64,000 bases of DNA from Closterium sp. NIES-65 (Eukaryota; Streptophyta; Zygnematophyceae; Desmidiales; Closteriaceae). The DNA lies in contig CANXME010002559.1 in the NCBI GenBank assembly GCA_948144175.1, positions 186,001-250,000 on the forward strand, read 5' to 3'. Numbering within the stretch: the stretch's first letter is position 1; each line of letters opens with the position of its first letter. The notes beneath the pieces are model-generated. The model was not told the origin of the DNA and did not search any database. It was given only the letters and a program-made list of their open reading frames with translations. Both the position numbers and the translations under genes were made by a program. Below, in pieces: positions 35,788 to 45,219 of this stretch.

Positions 35788-38700
35788 GGCTGCTGCTGCT
35801 GCTGCTGCTGCGGCTGCTGCTGCTGCTGCTGCTGCTGCGGCTGCTGCTGTTGCGGCTGCCTTTCACCTTTCCCCCAATCCAGCAGACCAGAAATCCGAAA
35901 AAGGATATTCGCCTGTAGGAGGAATGAAAATAAACCCTCCTAGACTTTTCATAAGGGCATCTTACCTTCGCGTTAAGAGACGCCTCAACTCCCCAGGCCA
36001 CGCTACCTCCAAGCCACCATGCCTTAACGCAATCACAAAGCAAACTTCAACCAGCAACCAAGCAAAAACGTTCTAGAAGCAATCATCCCTTGCCAGGAAG
36101 GGATGATCTTGCATTCACTCCTAAAAAAAAATTACCTCGAAACGTAGCTCGGAACGTTCCTCCGAAAGAAGGAGCGTTCTTTAGCATGAAAGAAGGTATC
36201 CGCTCTGGTGCATTGGTACAACTTCTTGCGTGTTGACTTATTAATCAGGATTTTTGCATTTACAATTCCCATAGATTGTACCTGATTTTTGCGTACGCCC
36301 CCCTCACAGAACGTGTCTCGTCACGAAAAAGCGTTCTAGCACGAGAGAAGAACATACCCGTCCTACTGCATTGGTACAGAGCCTTTTCAAGTTGACTCAA
36401 AAGGCATGTTCTTGCAGCCAACCCTCTAAAACGAAGTACCTCAAAGGGAGAGTAAGTACAGAATCCGTATCCCTACGAACGCATCTGTCCTACTGCAGTA
36501 GTACAGGTGTCAACTCAAAAGCTATAATCTTGCATTGCATGGGATCCACCCCTTTCAAAGAACGTGCATCAGGCGGAGACTGGGTATAGCCAGCAATGAT
36601 TTCGAACCGCACAAGGCTACTGTGTATTGTGCCTTGGCAAGGCATGCTCTTGCATTGCATCCATCCACACCCACGCCCTTCACAGAACGTGCATCAGGCG
36701 GAGACTGGCTATAACCAGCAAGCAATGTTTTCGAACCACACAAGGGTGACTTGGCAAGGCTCGCAGCAACACCTGGTGACCTCTAGTCTAGATGGGGCGG
36801 CGTCTGACTGTGCGAGGCGGCGTCTGACTGTGCTAACGAATGACCTCGTATTTTGAGCCATGAACACAAGTCACGTGGTGAGGGCATCTCTAGATGAAGC
36901 GGCGACTGACTGTCTGTGCCTGGAAATGACCTGGTGAACTGAGATAAAAAGAGGTGACTTTTGAGTCGACTCAAAAGTCACCTCGCAACGTGGTGAGGGT
37001 ATCCCTAGATGAAGCGACGACAGACTGTGCCTGGAAATGACCTGGTGACTTAAGATAAAAAGAGAGCGTAACTCGGCGAGGGGGAGCACGAGTCGTACCG
37101 TGGTGAGGGCAGCTCTGAAGGAGGTGGTGACTGGCTATGCGTTCGAATGGCCAGGTTATTCAAATCATTACCAAACGTAACTCGGCCGATGGGAGCTAGA
37201 GTCAAAGCTTGGGTCGTGCAGTGATACAGGACCGAAGGAACTTGACTTGGTGATTGCACCTCTAGGTGAGGTAGTGAGTACTTCTAAAACCCTGCAGACC
37301 TCGAAAAAAAGGAGATCTTGAGCCGAAGATTGGACCCGTTCGAGTAGTGCAAGCGCTGGTAACTGTAGCTCCAGGTGAGCTGGTTCGTTCAGCTAACTTT
37401 GACCCAACAGCACCTCGGCAAGAGAAAGTTCGAGACGTGACTTGGGCCCGTCATAGTGATACAGGCAAAAACCAACGGAATTGAACTTGGGTATCGCACA
37501 TCTAAGTGGGTTGGTGAAGTGTGACCCTACACACCTCGAAAAGAGAGAGCTCGCGTCCAAGTCTGGCCTCGTCTGATTGGTACAGGCACCGGCGGAACTT
37601 GAGTTGTTGGATGGACTCCTAAATGACCAACGCACCTCATCAAGTAAGAGCGATCGAGTCAATACTTGGATCCGTCGCAATGGCGTAGGCACCAGTGATG
37701 AGTAAAGCTCTATGCCTTGGTTCGTTTGACTTGCTAGAACATCGGTTCGTACCTCGGTCAGGAAGAGCTCGAGTCAATACTTGGATCCGTCGCGGTGGTA
37801 TGGTGGCATTGATGAGTAAAGCTCTATACTTGGTTCGTTCTACTTGCTAGAACCTCGGTTCGCACCTCGGTCAGGGAGAGCTCGAGGCGGAACTTGGGCC
37901 CGTCATCGCGATACAGGAAAACGGCAAAACTGATCTTGGTCATTTCACCTCTGAATGAATAATTTCCTACACCTTTTTTCCATTCTTTTTCACAGAAAAG
38001 GAAATGGTGTAAGCAGCGACCGTATAACCCAGCGTACCTCGGTCAAAGAGAGCTCGAGGCGGAACTTGGGCCCGTCGTAGTGATACAGGAACCGACGGAA
38101 CTTGGTCTCGTCCAGCGGTGACCGTTGCTCCCGCAGACGAACCCTAACCTGCATGACGCACAAAACGGAAGGTGGAAGACCAAGGGGATAGCCCGCTTGC
38201 CAATGCTCCATGAGAAAAGAAAGTGACAGTACAGTTTCAAGAACAGCAACACAAATTCACGCTAAGAAAATCATTTACCAAACAAACAAATACAAAAAAG
38301 GGAGGGGGGGGGGGGGGGGGGGGGGGGGAAGGGGGGGGGAAGGGGGGGGGAAGGTGGGGGGGATTCGGGGGGTGTTGGGGGGGTGGAGGGGTGAGGGGAA
38401 AGGGGAGAAGGAGAAGGAGGATTCAACAGTCTGAAGCACAAGGTGAACCTTACTTGTGATGGAAATTTCGATAACGACGGGTCTAGGTTCAGGCCACCTT
38501 CGCTTGATGCCTATAATGGTTTGGGTGACGAAACGGCAAGAAGAGGAAGGAGTAGCGAAACAAGTACACAGAAATCAAGCGTGAGGGGACGGAGTTAGAG
38601 AGAGAAAGGGAGGCAATCTGATGCTTCGCCGGTTCTCAGAACGCTAGCTATGAGCTATTCTGCACCTTAGCGGTCTCTACGTCACAACCATTTACAGTAC

Positions 38701-39893
38701 AGCAGGAAAAGTACACACTTCCATTGATCAAATGCAGCGTTCTTCTGTTCTAAACAACTCTTTGGCCACCAAGGGATTCTGATAACAAACCTCGAAGACG
38801 CCGTGTAAATGGTGAGTGGTGTAGTTGTAGAGAAACAGCGGCATTCCCGGTTGAATCCCCCGAACCGACTCGTGATACTTCTGCGGTAAGCCTGTAAGCA
38901 AGACACATAGGAGATCGAAAAACAGCGTGCGATAATGAATCCTCGTATCACAAAACTGCACTTGTTTCGCCTCGAACAGGATCGAACGGAGATCTAGAAA
39001 CGAAGGTCAACATGGGAATGGCACATATAGTTTATCAGTCACTGACTGAATACGAGCCCCTCGACAGTTTGAAAAAGACACGGAAGAAAAAAACTACAAC
39101 GAGACTTTCCCACTTGAGTAAAAAAAAAACAAAAAACAAAACCGGAAGATGCGCATTAACTTCAAGAACGTCGTTGAAACTGCGATGACGTGAGCACTGT
39201 GAACGACGTAATTACGACGCCGACTCAGAAGTCACTTCGTCAAAGCTGCGATAAAGCGAGCAACGCGAACGATACGACGGGAACCAATGCTGAAAAGGGC
39301 ATCCAATGTTCGACAGCGATCGAGGGGTAAACGAACATCTATTCCTCTTATCAGGTGCCTTAGTTGCCATCAAAAGCTTTTGGCTGTGAACGATTTGCCT
39401 GACGCCGATCTACGGCTCGATAGGCATATCGCGTATCAATCACCGAGAGACGCAAACCTGTCGATCGCCGACAGTTGTAAACCTGTCAATCGCCACGTCA
39501 CGGCCTTCATCGCTTCGTTGTTGCACACGAACACGTAAACTGCCAGCAGCGTTGAAGCCACCCCAAAAGCATCACCAAGGAGAAGAGATACCCGTCGATC
39601 GGCAAGAAACGGGCTGACTTTTGAGTCGACTCAAAAGTCAGCTCGAATACGTCACCCGTCAGCTGCGTTGAAGCCACCCCAAAAGCATCACCAAGGAGAA
39701 GAGATACCCGTCGATCGGCAAGAAACGGCTCACCGAAAAGCTCGCGTTTAATGTCATCCTCCATGGTTTCATTGTTGCACACGAATATATAACCCGCAAG
39801 AGGGTCCTCCAACGGGGGAACGTCCGTCGACGGAACGGCAGACTTCCGATCGTGAAACCCCTCCTGCTGCCGGTACGTCTTTAAGTTGGCCAT
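25321..39893 (-). CDS. DCD domain fused to TRF4/5-type non-canonical poly(A) polymerase
   Basis: Eleven minus-strand exons join in phase to 1868 aa: 39893-39734, 38891-38791, 38510-38454, 38148-38038, 35403-32260, 31033-30922, 30016-29442, 28329-28225, 27674-27120, 26708-26577 and 25875-25321 (stop TAA). Residues 32-158 are a DCD domain (LAGYIFVCNNETM, RELFGLPQKYHESV, GMPLFLYNYTTHHLHGVFE, RLELSLTEANNLLRVFGLL). Residues 160-1160 are Gly/Ala/Ser/Gln/His-rich low complexity. From about 1165 the protein is a TRF4-like nucleotidyltransferase: FGSFATG with D1206 and D1208 (SDVDVAV), third Asp D1366 (MDITF), SYLHHRGLKDVYTGG, NLGVLLIGFLHLFG and WIDDPLRPGANIGSGSFA. TRF4/5 enzymes add short tails that mark nuclear RNAs for exosome decay. 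DCD is a plant domain linked to stress and cell death. Long Ser/Glu- and Ala-rich inserts interrupt the catalytic part. The fusion rests on one exon (35403-32260) holding both the DCD end and the start of the transferase. Confidence 0.85.
26100..26330. repeat. Foldback in intron between the last two DCD-TRF4 exons
   Basis: The segment from acaaaatcgacgcggaggaa to attttcgacatcaactgcc is followed, after about 65 bp, by its diverged reverse complement (ggcaattgatgtcgaaaat to gttgattttgtc). Arms are about 78 bp. Confidence 0.78.
26395..26490 (-). repeat. Partial copy of DCD-TRF4 exon 10
   Basis: Reads LWIDDPLRPEANICSGLFAMWHVQ with a donor on the minus strand. It differs from exon 26708-26577 at several residues. 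A further partial copy (LFGQEIDRSRLGLILR joined to a GVFWRDPCMPPAA-like stretch) lies at about 26800-26920. Confidence 0.75.
26541..26567. repeat. Poly-C run of about 26 bases
   Basis: Homopolymer next to the exon 10 donor, part of the C-rich intron; its length may be unreliable in the assembly. Confidence 0.8.
27690..27890 (-). repeat. Partial copy of DCD-TRF4 exon 9 start
   Basis: Minus-strand copy of RAPVACGMxxPPA...EAAxKSPGSKxADSKVEQ with its own acceptor at about 27885. It lies upstream of the complete exon 27674-27120 and runs into pyrimidine-rich intron. Confidence 0.78.
28480..28700 (-). repeat. Partial copies of DCD-TRF4 exon 8
   Basis: SYLHHRGLKNVYTGGL at about 28560-28490 and a shorter remnant at 28700-28655. 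An imperfect palindrome (gttttgagtcggctcagaac, 28630-28649) lies between them. Confidence 0.75.
28740..29165 (-). repeat. Copies of DCD-TRF4 exon 7 3' half
   Basis: MDxTFSLxRPKGMEVGDAAS and the AARELVIERL(K/R)KMPALAPL stretch with donor are repeated at about 29310-29140, 29060-28885 and 28810-28755, all downstream of complete exon 30016-29442. The extra copies retain the third catalytic Asp (MDITF and MDSTF). Confidence 0.82.
29789..29804. repeat. Palindrome inside a coding exon
   Basis: tttgagacgtctcaaa sits within exon 7 of the DCD-TRF4 gene, in the Ser/Glu-rich insert (reading SFETSQ). It is flanked by near-identical 14-bp repeats agagcctgaagacc and agaacctgaagacc, which look like a target-site duplication or a small tandem duplication. 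The reading frame is kept. Confidence 0.85.
30070..30420 (-). repeat. Copies of DCD-TRF4 exon 7 5' part with CTG/CAG tracts
   Basis: ARISALLIWQLAAALKKQPWCESLHTIE at about 30245-30160 is a near copy of the start of exon 30016-29442, and a shorter HTIEP remnant lies at 30425-30405. Trinucleotide (CAG)n-type tracts follow each copy. Confidence 0.78.
30530..30900. repeat. Intron with several palindrome-family members
   Basis: ctcttgagtcaactcaac (about 30562), ccctttgagtcgactcaaaag (about 30698) and ctttgagtcaagtcag (about 30840) lie among repeated copies of the segment acgcacctgacaggc...gctc, which derives from the 3' end of exon 31033-30922. Confidence 0.75.
31090..31490 (-). repeat. Copies of the catalytic DxD exon
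   Basis: Three further copies of the VFGSFATGLALAHSDVDVAV stretch lie upstream of exon 31033-30922: about 31165-31095 (SDVDMAV), 31345-31270 (SNVDVPV, first Asp replaced by Asn, acceptor AG lost) and 31485-31435 (IDVDVTV). None has a recognisable donor, so normal splicing would favour the complete exon. Confidence 0.8.
31543..32215 (-). repeat. Five copies of the large exon's 3' end with donor
   Basis: RVSAEQAVACVRRTVRSLWEGADVE with a donor (gtgagc, gtgagt) recurs at about 32180-32075, 32025-31960, 31895-31825, 31770-31700 and 31625-31543, after the complete exon 35403-32260. The sequences differ by a few substitutions (e.g. SLWEGADVD, RSLWEGADVE). Confidence 0.83.
35440..35620. repeat. Tandem copies of the large exon's 5' boundary, each seam with a palindrome
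   Basis: Two extra copies of the first 20 bases or so of exon 35403-32260 (ANNLLRVFG) with acceptor and upstream intron. Each seam holds gttttgagacgtttcaaaac or gttttgagacgtttcaaagc, diverged ACGT-centred members of the palindrome family. Confidence 0.85.
35738..35912 (-). repeat. PolyQ-expanded copy of the large exon's start
   Basis: From an acceptor (cctacag) the minus strand reads ANILFRISGLLDWGKGERQPQ, then long Gln tracts broken by Pro, then EGDEEGGQ, mirroring ANNLLRVFGLLEG...QQGDEEGGQ of the used exon. A gtaag follows directly, so it could be spliced as an alternative exon; in-frame reading otherwise ends in a stop at that point. On the + strand it appears as (CTG)n. Confidence 0.7.
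36150..37945 (-). repeat. Array of decaying copies of the last DCD exon's 3' half
   Basis: About ten copies of the YHYDGPKFRLELSLTE-plus-donor segment, best at about 37945-37868 and 37495-37405 (LYHYDGPKSRLELSLAE), become progressively unrecognisable towards 36150. Each retains a gtacag/gatacagg...acctcg pattern. The complete exon is 38148-38038. Confidence 0.75.
36951..36984. repeat. 34-nt perfect palindrome between two ~85-bp copies
   Basis: gaggtgacttttgag plus TCGA-centre plus its complement. The sequence tggtgaggg(c/t)atctctagatgaagcg...ctggaaatgacctggtga...gataaaaagag is found directly on both sides (36870-36950 and 36990-37065). Confidence 0.9.
38303..38360. repeat. Poly-G run and G-rich low complexity
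   Basis: About 26 consecutive G followed by G-rich sequence in the intron before the last DCD exon; its length may be unreliable. Confidence 0.8.
39535..39735 (-). repeat. Palindrome seam at the first DCD exon
   Basis: The ~62-bp segment gttgaagccaccccaaaagc...tcggcaagaaacgg, just inside the donor of exon 39893-39734, occurs at about 39549-39612 and 39667-39728. Between them lies a 30-nt perfect palindrome at 39613-39642 (core TTTTGAGTCGACTCAAAA). Confidence 0.9.
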
Positions 39894-40945
39894 TTCAAAT
39901 GGCCTGGCGGAGGGCCTGGACGGCCCAGCGCCTTAACCTAAGACTGCTTCACAAACTAAAAACTAACGGAGATTAATTTGGCGCTTCCGTTACAGGCCGA
40001 CTCGACCTGGCCGTCCAACTAAACCCCGATAATGGAGGATGCAACGATAAGGGTTCCGACGTAGCAGACAGATGAACGAGAGAGATCGAGACGCCGATGG
40101 CAGTCTTGTGGGAGTAAAGACCGGGAAAGTAAGCTACTCCTGCCTTGACACACACTCCAGAAGATACAGAAGCTGCTCCGAACGCCCTAAACCAGAACCT
40201 GTTGGTGTGTGAACGAGCAGGACGGAATTCCGCGACAAAGGGAGGAGAACTGGGGGGTTTGGGTTGGGGAGAACGAGACGAGGTAGTAAGCATGGCTTGA
40301 GGTGAAGGTGTCGGCTCAACCGTTTTGTTCTCCCCTGTAACTCGCAGAAGCGCTTTGAAGGACTCATTAATCCGCTTAAACCGCAAACAAATATCTTTGC
40401 AAGGCCTTGTTCAATAAGGGGGATGGTTTGGGAGGGGGGTGAGGCATGCGGGAGGGCGTGATGGAATGGAATGGGATGGAAGCGAAGCGCAGTGTGCGAA
40501 GCGAAGTCGCTGTGCGACGTAAACGATATCAGATGCGATGTCCTTGTGATGGCTGACCTGCGTGCCTGTCGCAGAGCAACCATATCGGCCAGCCACAAAC
40601 AGCTGCGGCGATGATGGGTGCGACTGGCGGTTCGTGAAATTCAGGGTGCTGTGCTGGGGACTGTGGCGATGACGAGCCGTCCATCGCACATGCCTCGCCT
40701 GGTCTGGCGACGCTTGCGAAATCTGGGATGATGTACCTGAGTGACCAGGTGGATTTCTCGAAGTCTGAACACCAATCATATGCGAGAAGCGGCCTTCCGT
40801 GGAGAAAGCTGCGGATAGGGCCGTGGATTCTTCTGGCTCTTGTGTACCTTGGCAGCCAGCCATCTGTGCCCCCGCAAGCAACTCCAGCACTTGAGGAACA
40901 ATTTCTCGGAACAAATTGCCATAACTTCTGCGGCGCGCTTTGTGC
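39894..40945. other. Upstream region of DCD-TRF4 gene
   Basis: It should contain the promoter and 5' UTR. A minus-strand open stretch 40386-39973 (137 codons, Pro/Ser-rich, no recognised domain) could be an upstream exon or chance. No TATA box was identified with confidence. Confidence 0.45.
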
Positions 40946-41369
40946 GATATTGTAAGGAATTTTCTCGGCATTCCTTACGGAGCCGACTACATCGCGTACA
41001 GCAACAGCCGATTGTTCGCCCGTTACTACTAACGGAACATTGTGAAAGCTTGCTTAGTCCATCTTGCAAAGGCAGCGTGCTTCATTCCAAGTGGGTTTAA
41101 TACAACGTTCTCGTTCATAAATGATACACATTGGGGTGGGTGGTGGGAAAGTAAACTAGAAAAGTTGGAAATGAAGAACGTGGGTGAAGGCGACTGAACC
41201 CACGTCCCTCTTTTGTAGGCAAAAGAGGGGTGAGTAGCGTCGAGCCGCTACCTTTGCTTTCCTGGCCACGTCCTCGCTTTCACAATACGAAATTTGAAAA
41301 AGTGTTACACTTTTAAAAATTATAATATTGTGAAAGCTTGCTTAGTCCATCTTGCAAAGGCAGCGTGCT

Positions 41370-42440
41370 TCATTCCAAGTGGGTCTTCTGAGGCAAGTGC
41401 ATTTTGGGTCGGCGGTGCCTCTCCAACGATTGCTGGTGCCGACCAGGCGACGGGGCTGCAGAGGTGTCCTGCAGCCGGGTGGAGAGGTCGATGAGTTGGT
41501 CTTGGGCGATGGTGACGTAGAGATCCTTCGCGCCGTCGCTGCGCCATCGCCCCATTCGTTTGAAGAGCCGGTCAGGGATGCCTAACGCCGCTGCTGCCGT
41601 TGCCGCGCCCTTGCGGAATGAGTGTGTCCCGATGTGTGTGGCGTCGAGCCCTGCCTTCTTGCACGCCTCGAGGCACCAGCTCCGAATGGTTGGGTATGAA
41701 GGCGATTTGTCGTGCGGCGAGGCCTGTGCCCTTTTGTTGAAAACCCGAATCAGTGGCCCGTGAGGCATGTTTACAAGGCCTGCGATGCGAATGAACTCCC
41801 GTGTGCATCTCACTGCGCAGTAGGGCCCTGCTGACGCTGCGACCGGGATCCACGTGCCCTTGCCTTCTTGGTCCGTCTTAGAGTAGGGAATCAGTAGCCA
41901 CATTGCCTCCCCTTCGAACTGAATGTCGTTCCATTGGAGGGAGATCAGGTCGGAGTAGCGCAGGAATGCCGCGAACATCAAGAGAGGTATCAAGCCTTTC
42001 TGATATTCCGCCGGCACTGTTGATTCCAGGAATGGTCGTGCCATGTTGTGCACTTGGTGTAGTGACACGGGTTCCTTGGTCCTTGTTGGGCGTAGGCCAT
42101 GTCGCTTAGCGAACTCTCGTACTTGCAGCGTGAACGGGCCGTTCGTTGGGGATGCCTCTCCGGTCATTCGATGGGCGAAGGCTACGGCAGAGCATGTGAG
42201 GTTGATCGCTGACGTTGTTGCCTTGTTGTTCAACGCATGGACTAGGTAGAGTGCCAGCGTGAGGTCCGTCGCTGGCAGAAAAGCTAGCTTGACTCGGGTG
42301 CAAAAGTTGCGAAATTTGAGCCAGTAAGGCTGGTATGTCTCGATCGTAGACGGTGCGCGAACATCATTTATAACTTGTAACAGTTGGTTTTGAAGCTGGG
42401 TCAATAATCCTGAAAGAATTAACACTCGAATATTAGTCAC
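41370..42440 (-). mobile_element. DIRS-like tyrosine recombinase
   Basis: 356 codons ending in a phage-integrase-type catalytic region: LMFAAFLRYSDLISLQW carries the first Arg, HSFRKGAATAAAALG the His-x-x-Arg, and the Tyr lies in KDLYV. It overlaps the end of the RT gene by 4 bases and abuts the repeats. Confidence 0.85.
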
Positions 42441-44356
42441 GTATGATATTTTACATGCAAGGCAATTATTGGGCTATGGGGTAGGCCTAGTCCGGAAAAT
42501 GCTGTTGCATGCGAACCAGGTCGAAGGCACTGGCTGCCTTGAGCGAGTGGCAAGCATGCGATCACTTCTGGGGCCCATGTCTCTGGGGAGGGTTGTAGCA
42601 ACGGCCACCATGCTGCTCCCGGCCACTTGGGGACGACGAGTGTCAACTCGGCTTGTGTGCGCCTGGCGTGAGAGAGTGTGGCTGGGATCAAGCCGGGGGG
42701 CGGAAAGGTGAAGCACCGCTCGCCTTTCCACGAGATCGAGAACGCGTCAATTGCTGTGGCACTTGGGTGCGGTATCTTGGAGCAGAATCGTTGCAGCCTC
42801 CTGTTGCTAATGTTCGCGAAAAGGTCGATCGTATGGGGGCCCCATCGACGTTCCAGTAGGCGAAACCATGGCATGTGCAGCGAGTAGTCGTCATGGTCTT
42901 GGAGTTTTGACAGTTCGTCCGCGTGGGCATTGAGCTCCCTTGGGATCCATTCGATTGCCAGACGTGTATGGTTCTTGAGGCAAAACTGTATGACTGCTTG
43001 ACAAGTCAGTGTGAGCCGAGGTTGACTGGACCCCCCTTTGCGCAAGATAAACATGACTCCTTGGTTGTCCACGCGAACCAAAACGTGGCCGCCTGTGAGA
43101 TGGGACGCAAATGTCTGTAGCGCCCAGAGGACACCCTCGAGCTCCCTTTGAGTGCTTGAGGTTGGGAGGAGCTCGCTCGGCATGCTGGCGCTTGCTTCGT
43201 ACGACGCGTCGGTAAACTTGGTGAGGGTGGCGCCCCAGCTGTGAGCGCTCGCGTCGACGTGGATCACAGCATCGAATTGATGGCTTAGGTGAAATGGGGC
43301 ACCGTTAAACTGGTCGAAGTGCAGTTGCCAGAAGATTAGCTCCTCGATGGCGGCCCGTGTCAGCCCGATCCTTGAGTTCCAGGATGCCGCTGTCTCGATC
43401 AATTGTAGCAGCTCGTGGCTGAATGCGCGTGCTGTTGTGCCCAATGCGAGGGACATAGAGCTCAACATTCCGGTGATACGAGCGACTTCCCGAATTGGGA
43501 CTTGCTGGCCGCGTTGCCCCTTGGAGATGAGTGTGTGCAGCTTGTCGAGGAACTGCGCTCGCCGATCGGAGCCAATGCTAAACATGCCGCATGTCGTGTC
43601 CAGCTCCATCCCCAGAAATCGTGTTTGATGGGCCGGCTGGAGGCGTGATTTCTTTTCGTTGATCACGAAACCTGCCGCCCCCAGGTCTCGGAGAACCTCT
43701 GTGCATGTCTTGCGTGCGTGCTCCGCCGAGTCGCAGAGGAATAGCAGGTCGTCCACATATGGGACTACGCGCACGCCCCGCGCCCGCCAGCGTTTGGCCA
43801 ATTGCTTGATCAACTGGGTGAAGACGAAAGGTGCTGTCGCCAGTCCAAACGGCAAGGCTCGGAAGCAGTAGAACTCGCCTTCGAATTGGAAGCCTAGGAA
43901 CTTCCAGCACGAAGGGTGCATCTCGACATGGTGGTAGCCCGATTTTAGGTCAATGGTGAACAGCCAGTCGTTGCGTCGAATGATCTCCGAAACGCGATTC
44001 AGGCCCTCGTATTTGAATTTAGTGACTTGGAGGTGTTGGTTGACCTTGCGTAGGTCGAGGATGAGGCGACATTTGTCGCGTTGTTCTACCACGTTGAGTG
44101 GGCTCACGCACGAGAGCGCAGTCCGCGAGGCGACCTTGGTTGCCGCGCCCGATGTGATTAAGTCGCGAATGGCCTCACGAATGAACGTGGTGTGTGCATG
44201 AACACCCGCGTGGTTTGTGGTTTCGAAGGGTGGCGGTTCTGTAGTTTTCCAAGGCAGCCAATATCCCCTGGCAATAATAGAGATGATAAAACTGCTGTCG
44301 CACCACGATATCCACCAATGCAGTTGGTTACGCAATCGGTTGCGCATGACCTTCAC
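42437..44356 (-). mobile_element. DIRS-like reverse transcriptase-RNase H
   Basis: 639 codons with RT motifs CRLILDLRKVNQ, FTIDLKSGYHHVE, FRALPFGLATAPFVFT and VPYVDDLLFL, then RNase H-like VIHVDASAHSWGA and LVRVDNQGVMF. Confidence 0.88.
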
Positions 44357-44359
44357 TGT

Positions 44360-44575
44360 GTCATCTGTGACCGCGTTCTCGTATGGGTCCCATTCCGCCT
44401 CTCGCCACTTGTCGTCCGCTACTGCACGTGGGGCAACCGGGGTGTGGTGTATTGGGTGATTAGCCTTTGCCCATAGGACCAGCCCGGGGGCTTATGCATA
44501 CTCGGTGCTACGCCTTCCGTCTCTCCTTGTATCCTCCCTCCTCTAGTCTTCCTTTCTCCATGTTTCTTGCTCTCA

Positions 44576-44648
<73 letters not shown>

Positions 44649-45215
44649 TCTCTCTCGCTCTCACTCTCTCGCTCTCGCTCTCTCTCTCTCTCGCTCTTGC
44701 TCTCTCTCGCTCTCTCTCGCTCTCTTTCCCTCCCTCTCCCTCTCTCTCTCTCTTTCTCTCTCTCCCTTTCTCTTCCTTGCGTTCTCTCTCTCTCTCGCTC
44801 GCTCTCTCGTTCTCTTGCTCACTCCTCTTCTGATCTTTCCATTTGCTCTTCTTCTCGAACTCTGCCCCGTATTCGCACGTTTTCCTTCCATCTCGTTTTC
44901 TTCCTCTTTCCTTCGTACTCTTCCCTTCAAGTCAGGGGGGCGCTTGGGCTGGAATGGCTGCCTTGGCTTTACTTCCTTCTCTCCCACTTTGTTTGGTTGC
45001 ATGTGTGGGTGTTTTTTTTTTTTTTTTTTTGAAAACCAGAGGCAAACTTTTATTACCACACATGGGTACATAGCATGTACTGCCCCCATAGCTACCCTTA
45101 TGGCTAGGGATTTCTAAGGCCTCCAGCCCATACTCCCTGCTAGCTACCAGCCATGCACCCTCGGTGCTCCACCTACGCCCCCCGGCATGGTGGCAAGGGG
45201 CTCCGCCCCGTGTGC
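44360..45215. repeat. CT microsatellite and spacer inside the DIRS element
   Basis: Between the RT and gag-like genes lies a (TC)n tract at 44578-44645, with further TC-rich sequence to about 44830, and an 18-bp poly-T at 45013-45030 followed by gaaaaccagaggcaaac. No gene recognised. Confidence 0.75.
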
Positions 45216-45219
45216 CTCC

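Noticed and set aside
316-39893. Exon copies and palindromes as pure assembly or library artefacts
   Set aside because: Copies show graded divergence, the palindromes have several different centres, one is embedded in a coding exon in frame, and the sequence does not match any linker I know. Artefact is not excluded for the near-identical 147-bp array.
40411-40971. Minus-strand 186-codon open frame as a host gene
   Set aside because: It runs into the chromovirus LTR, has no recognised domain and no clear splice structure.
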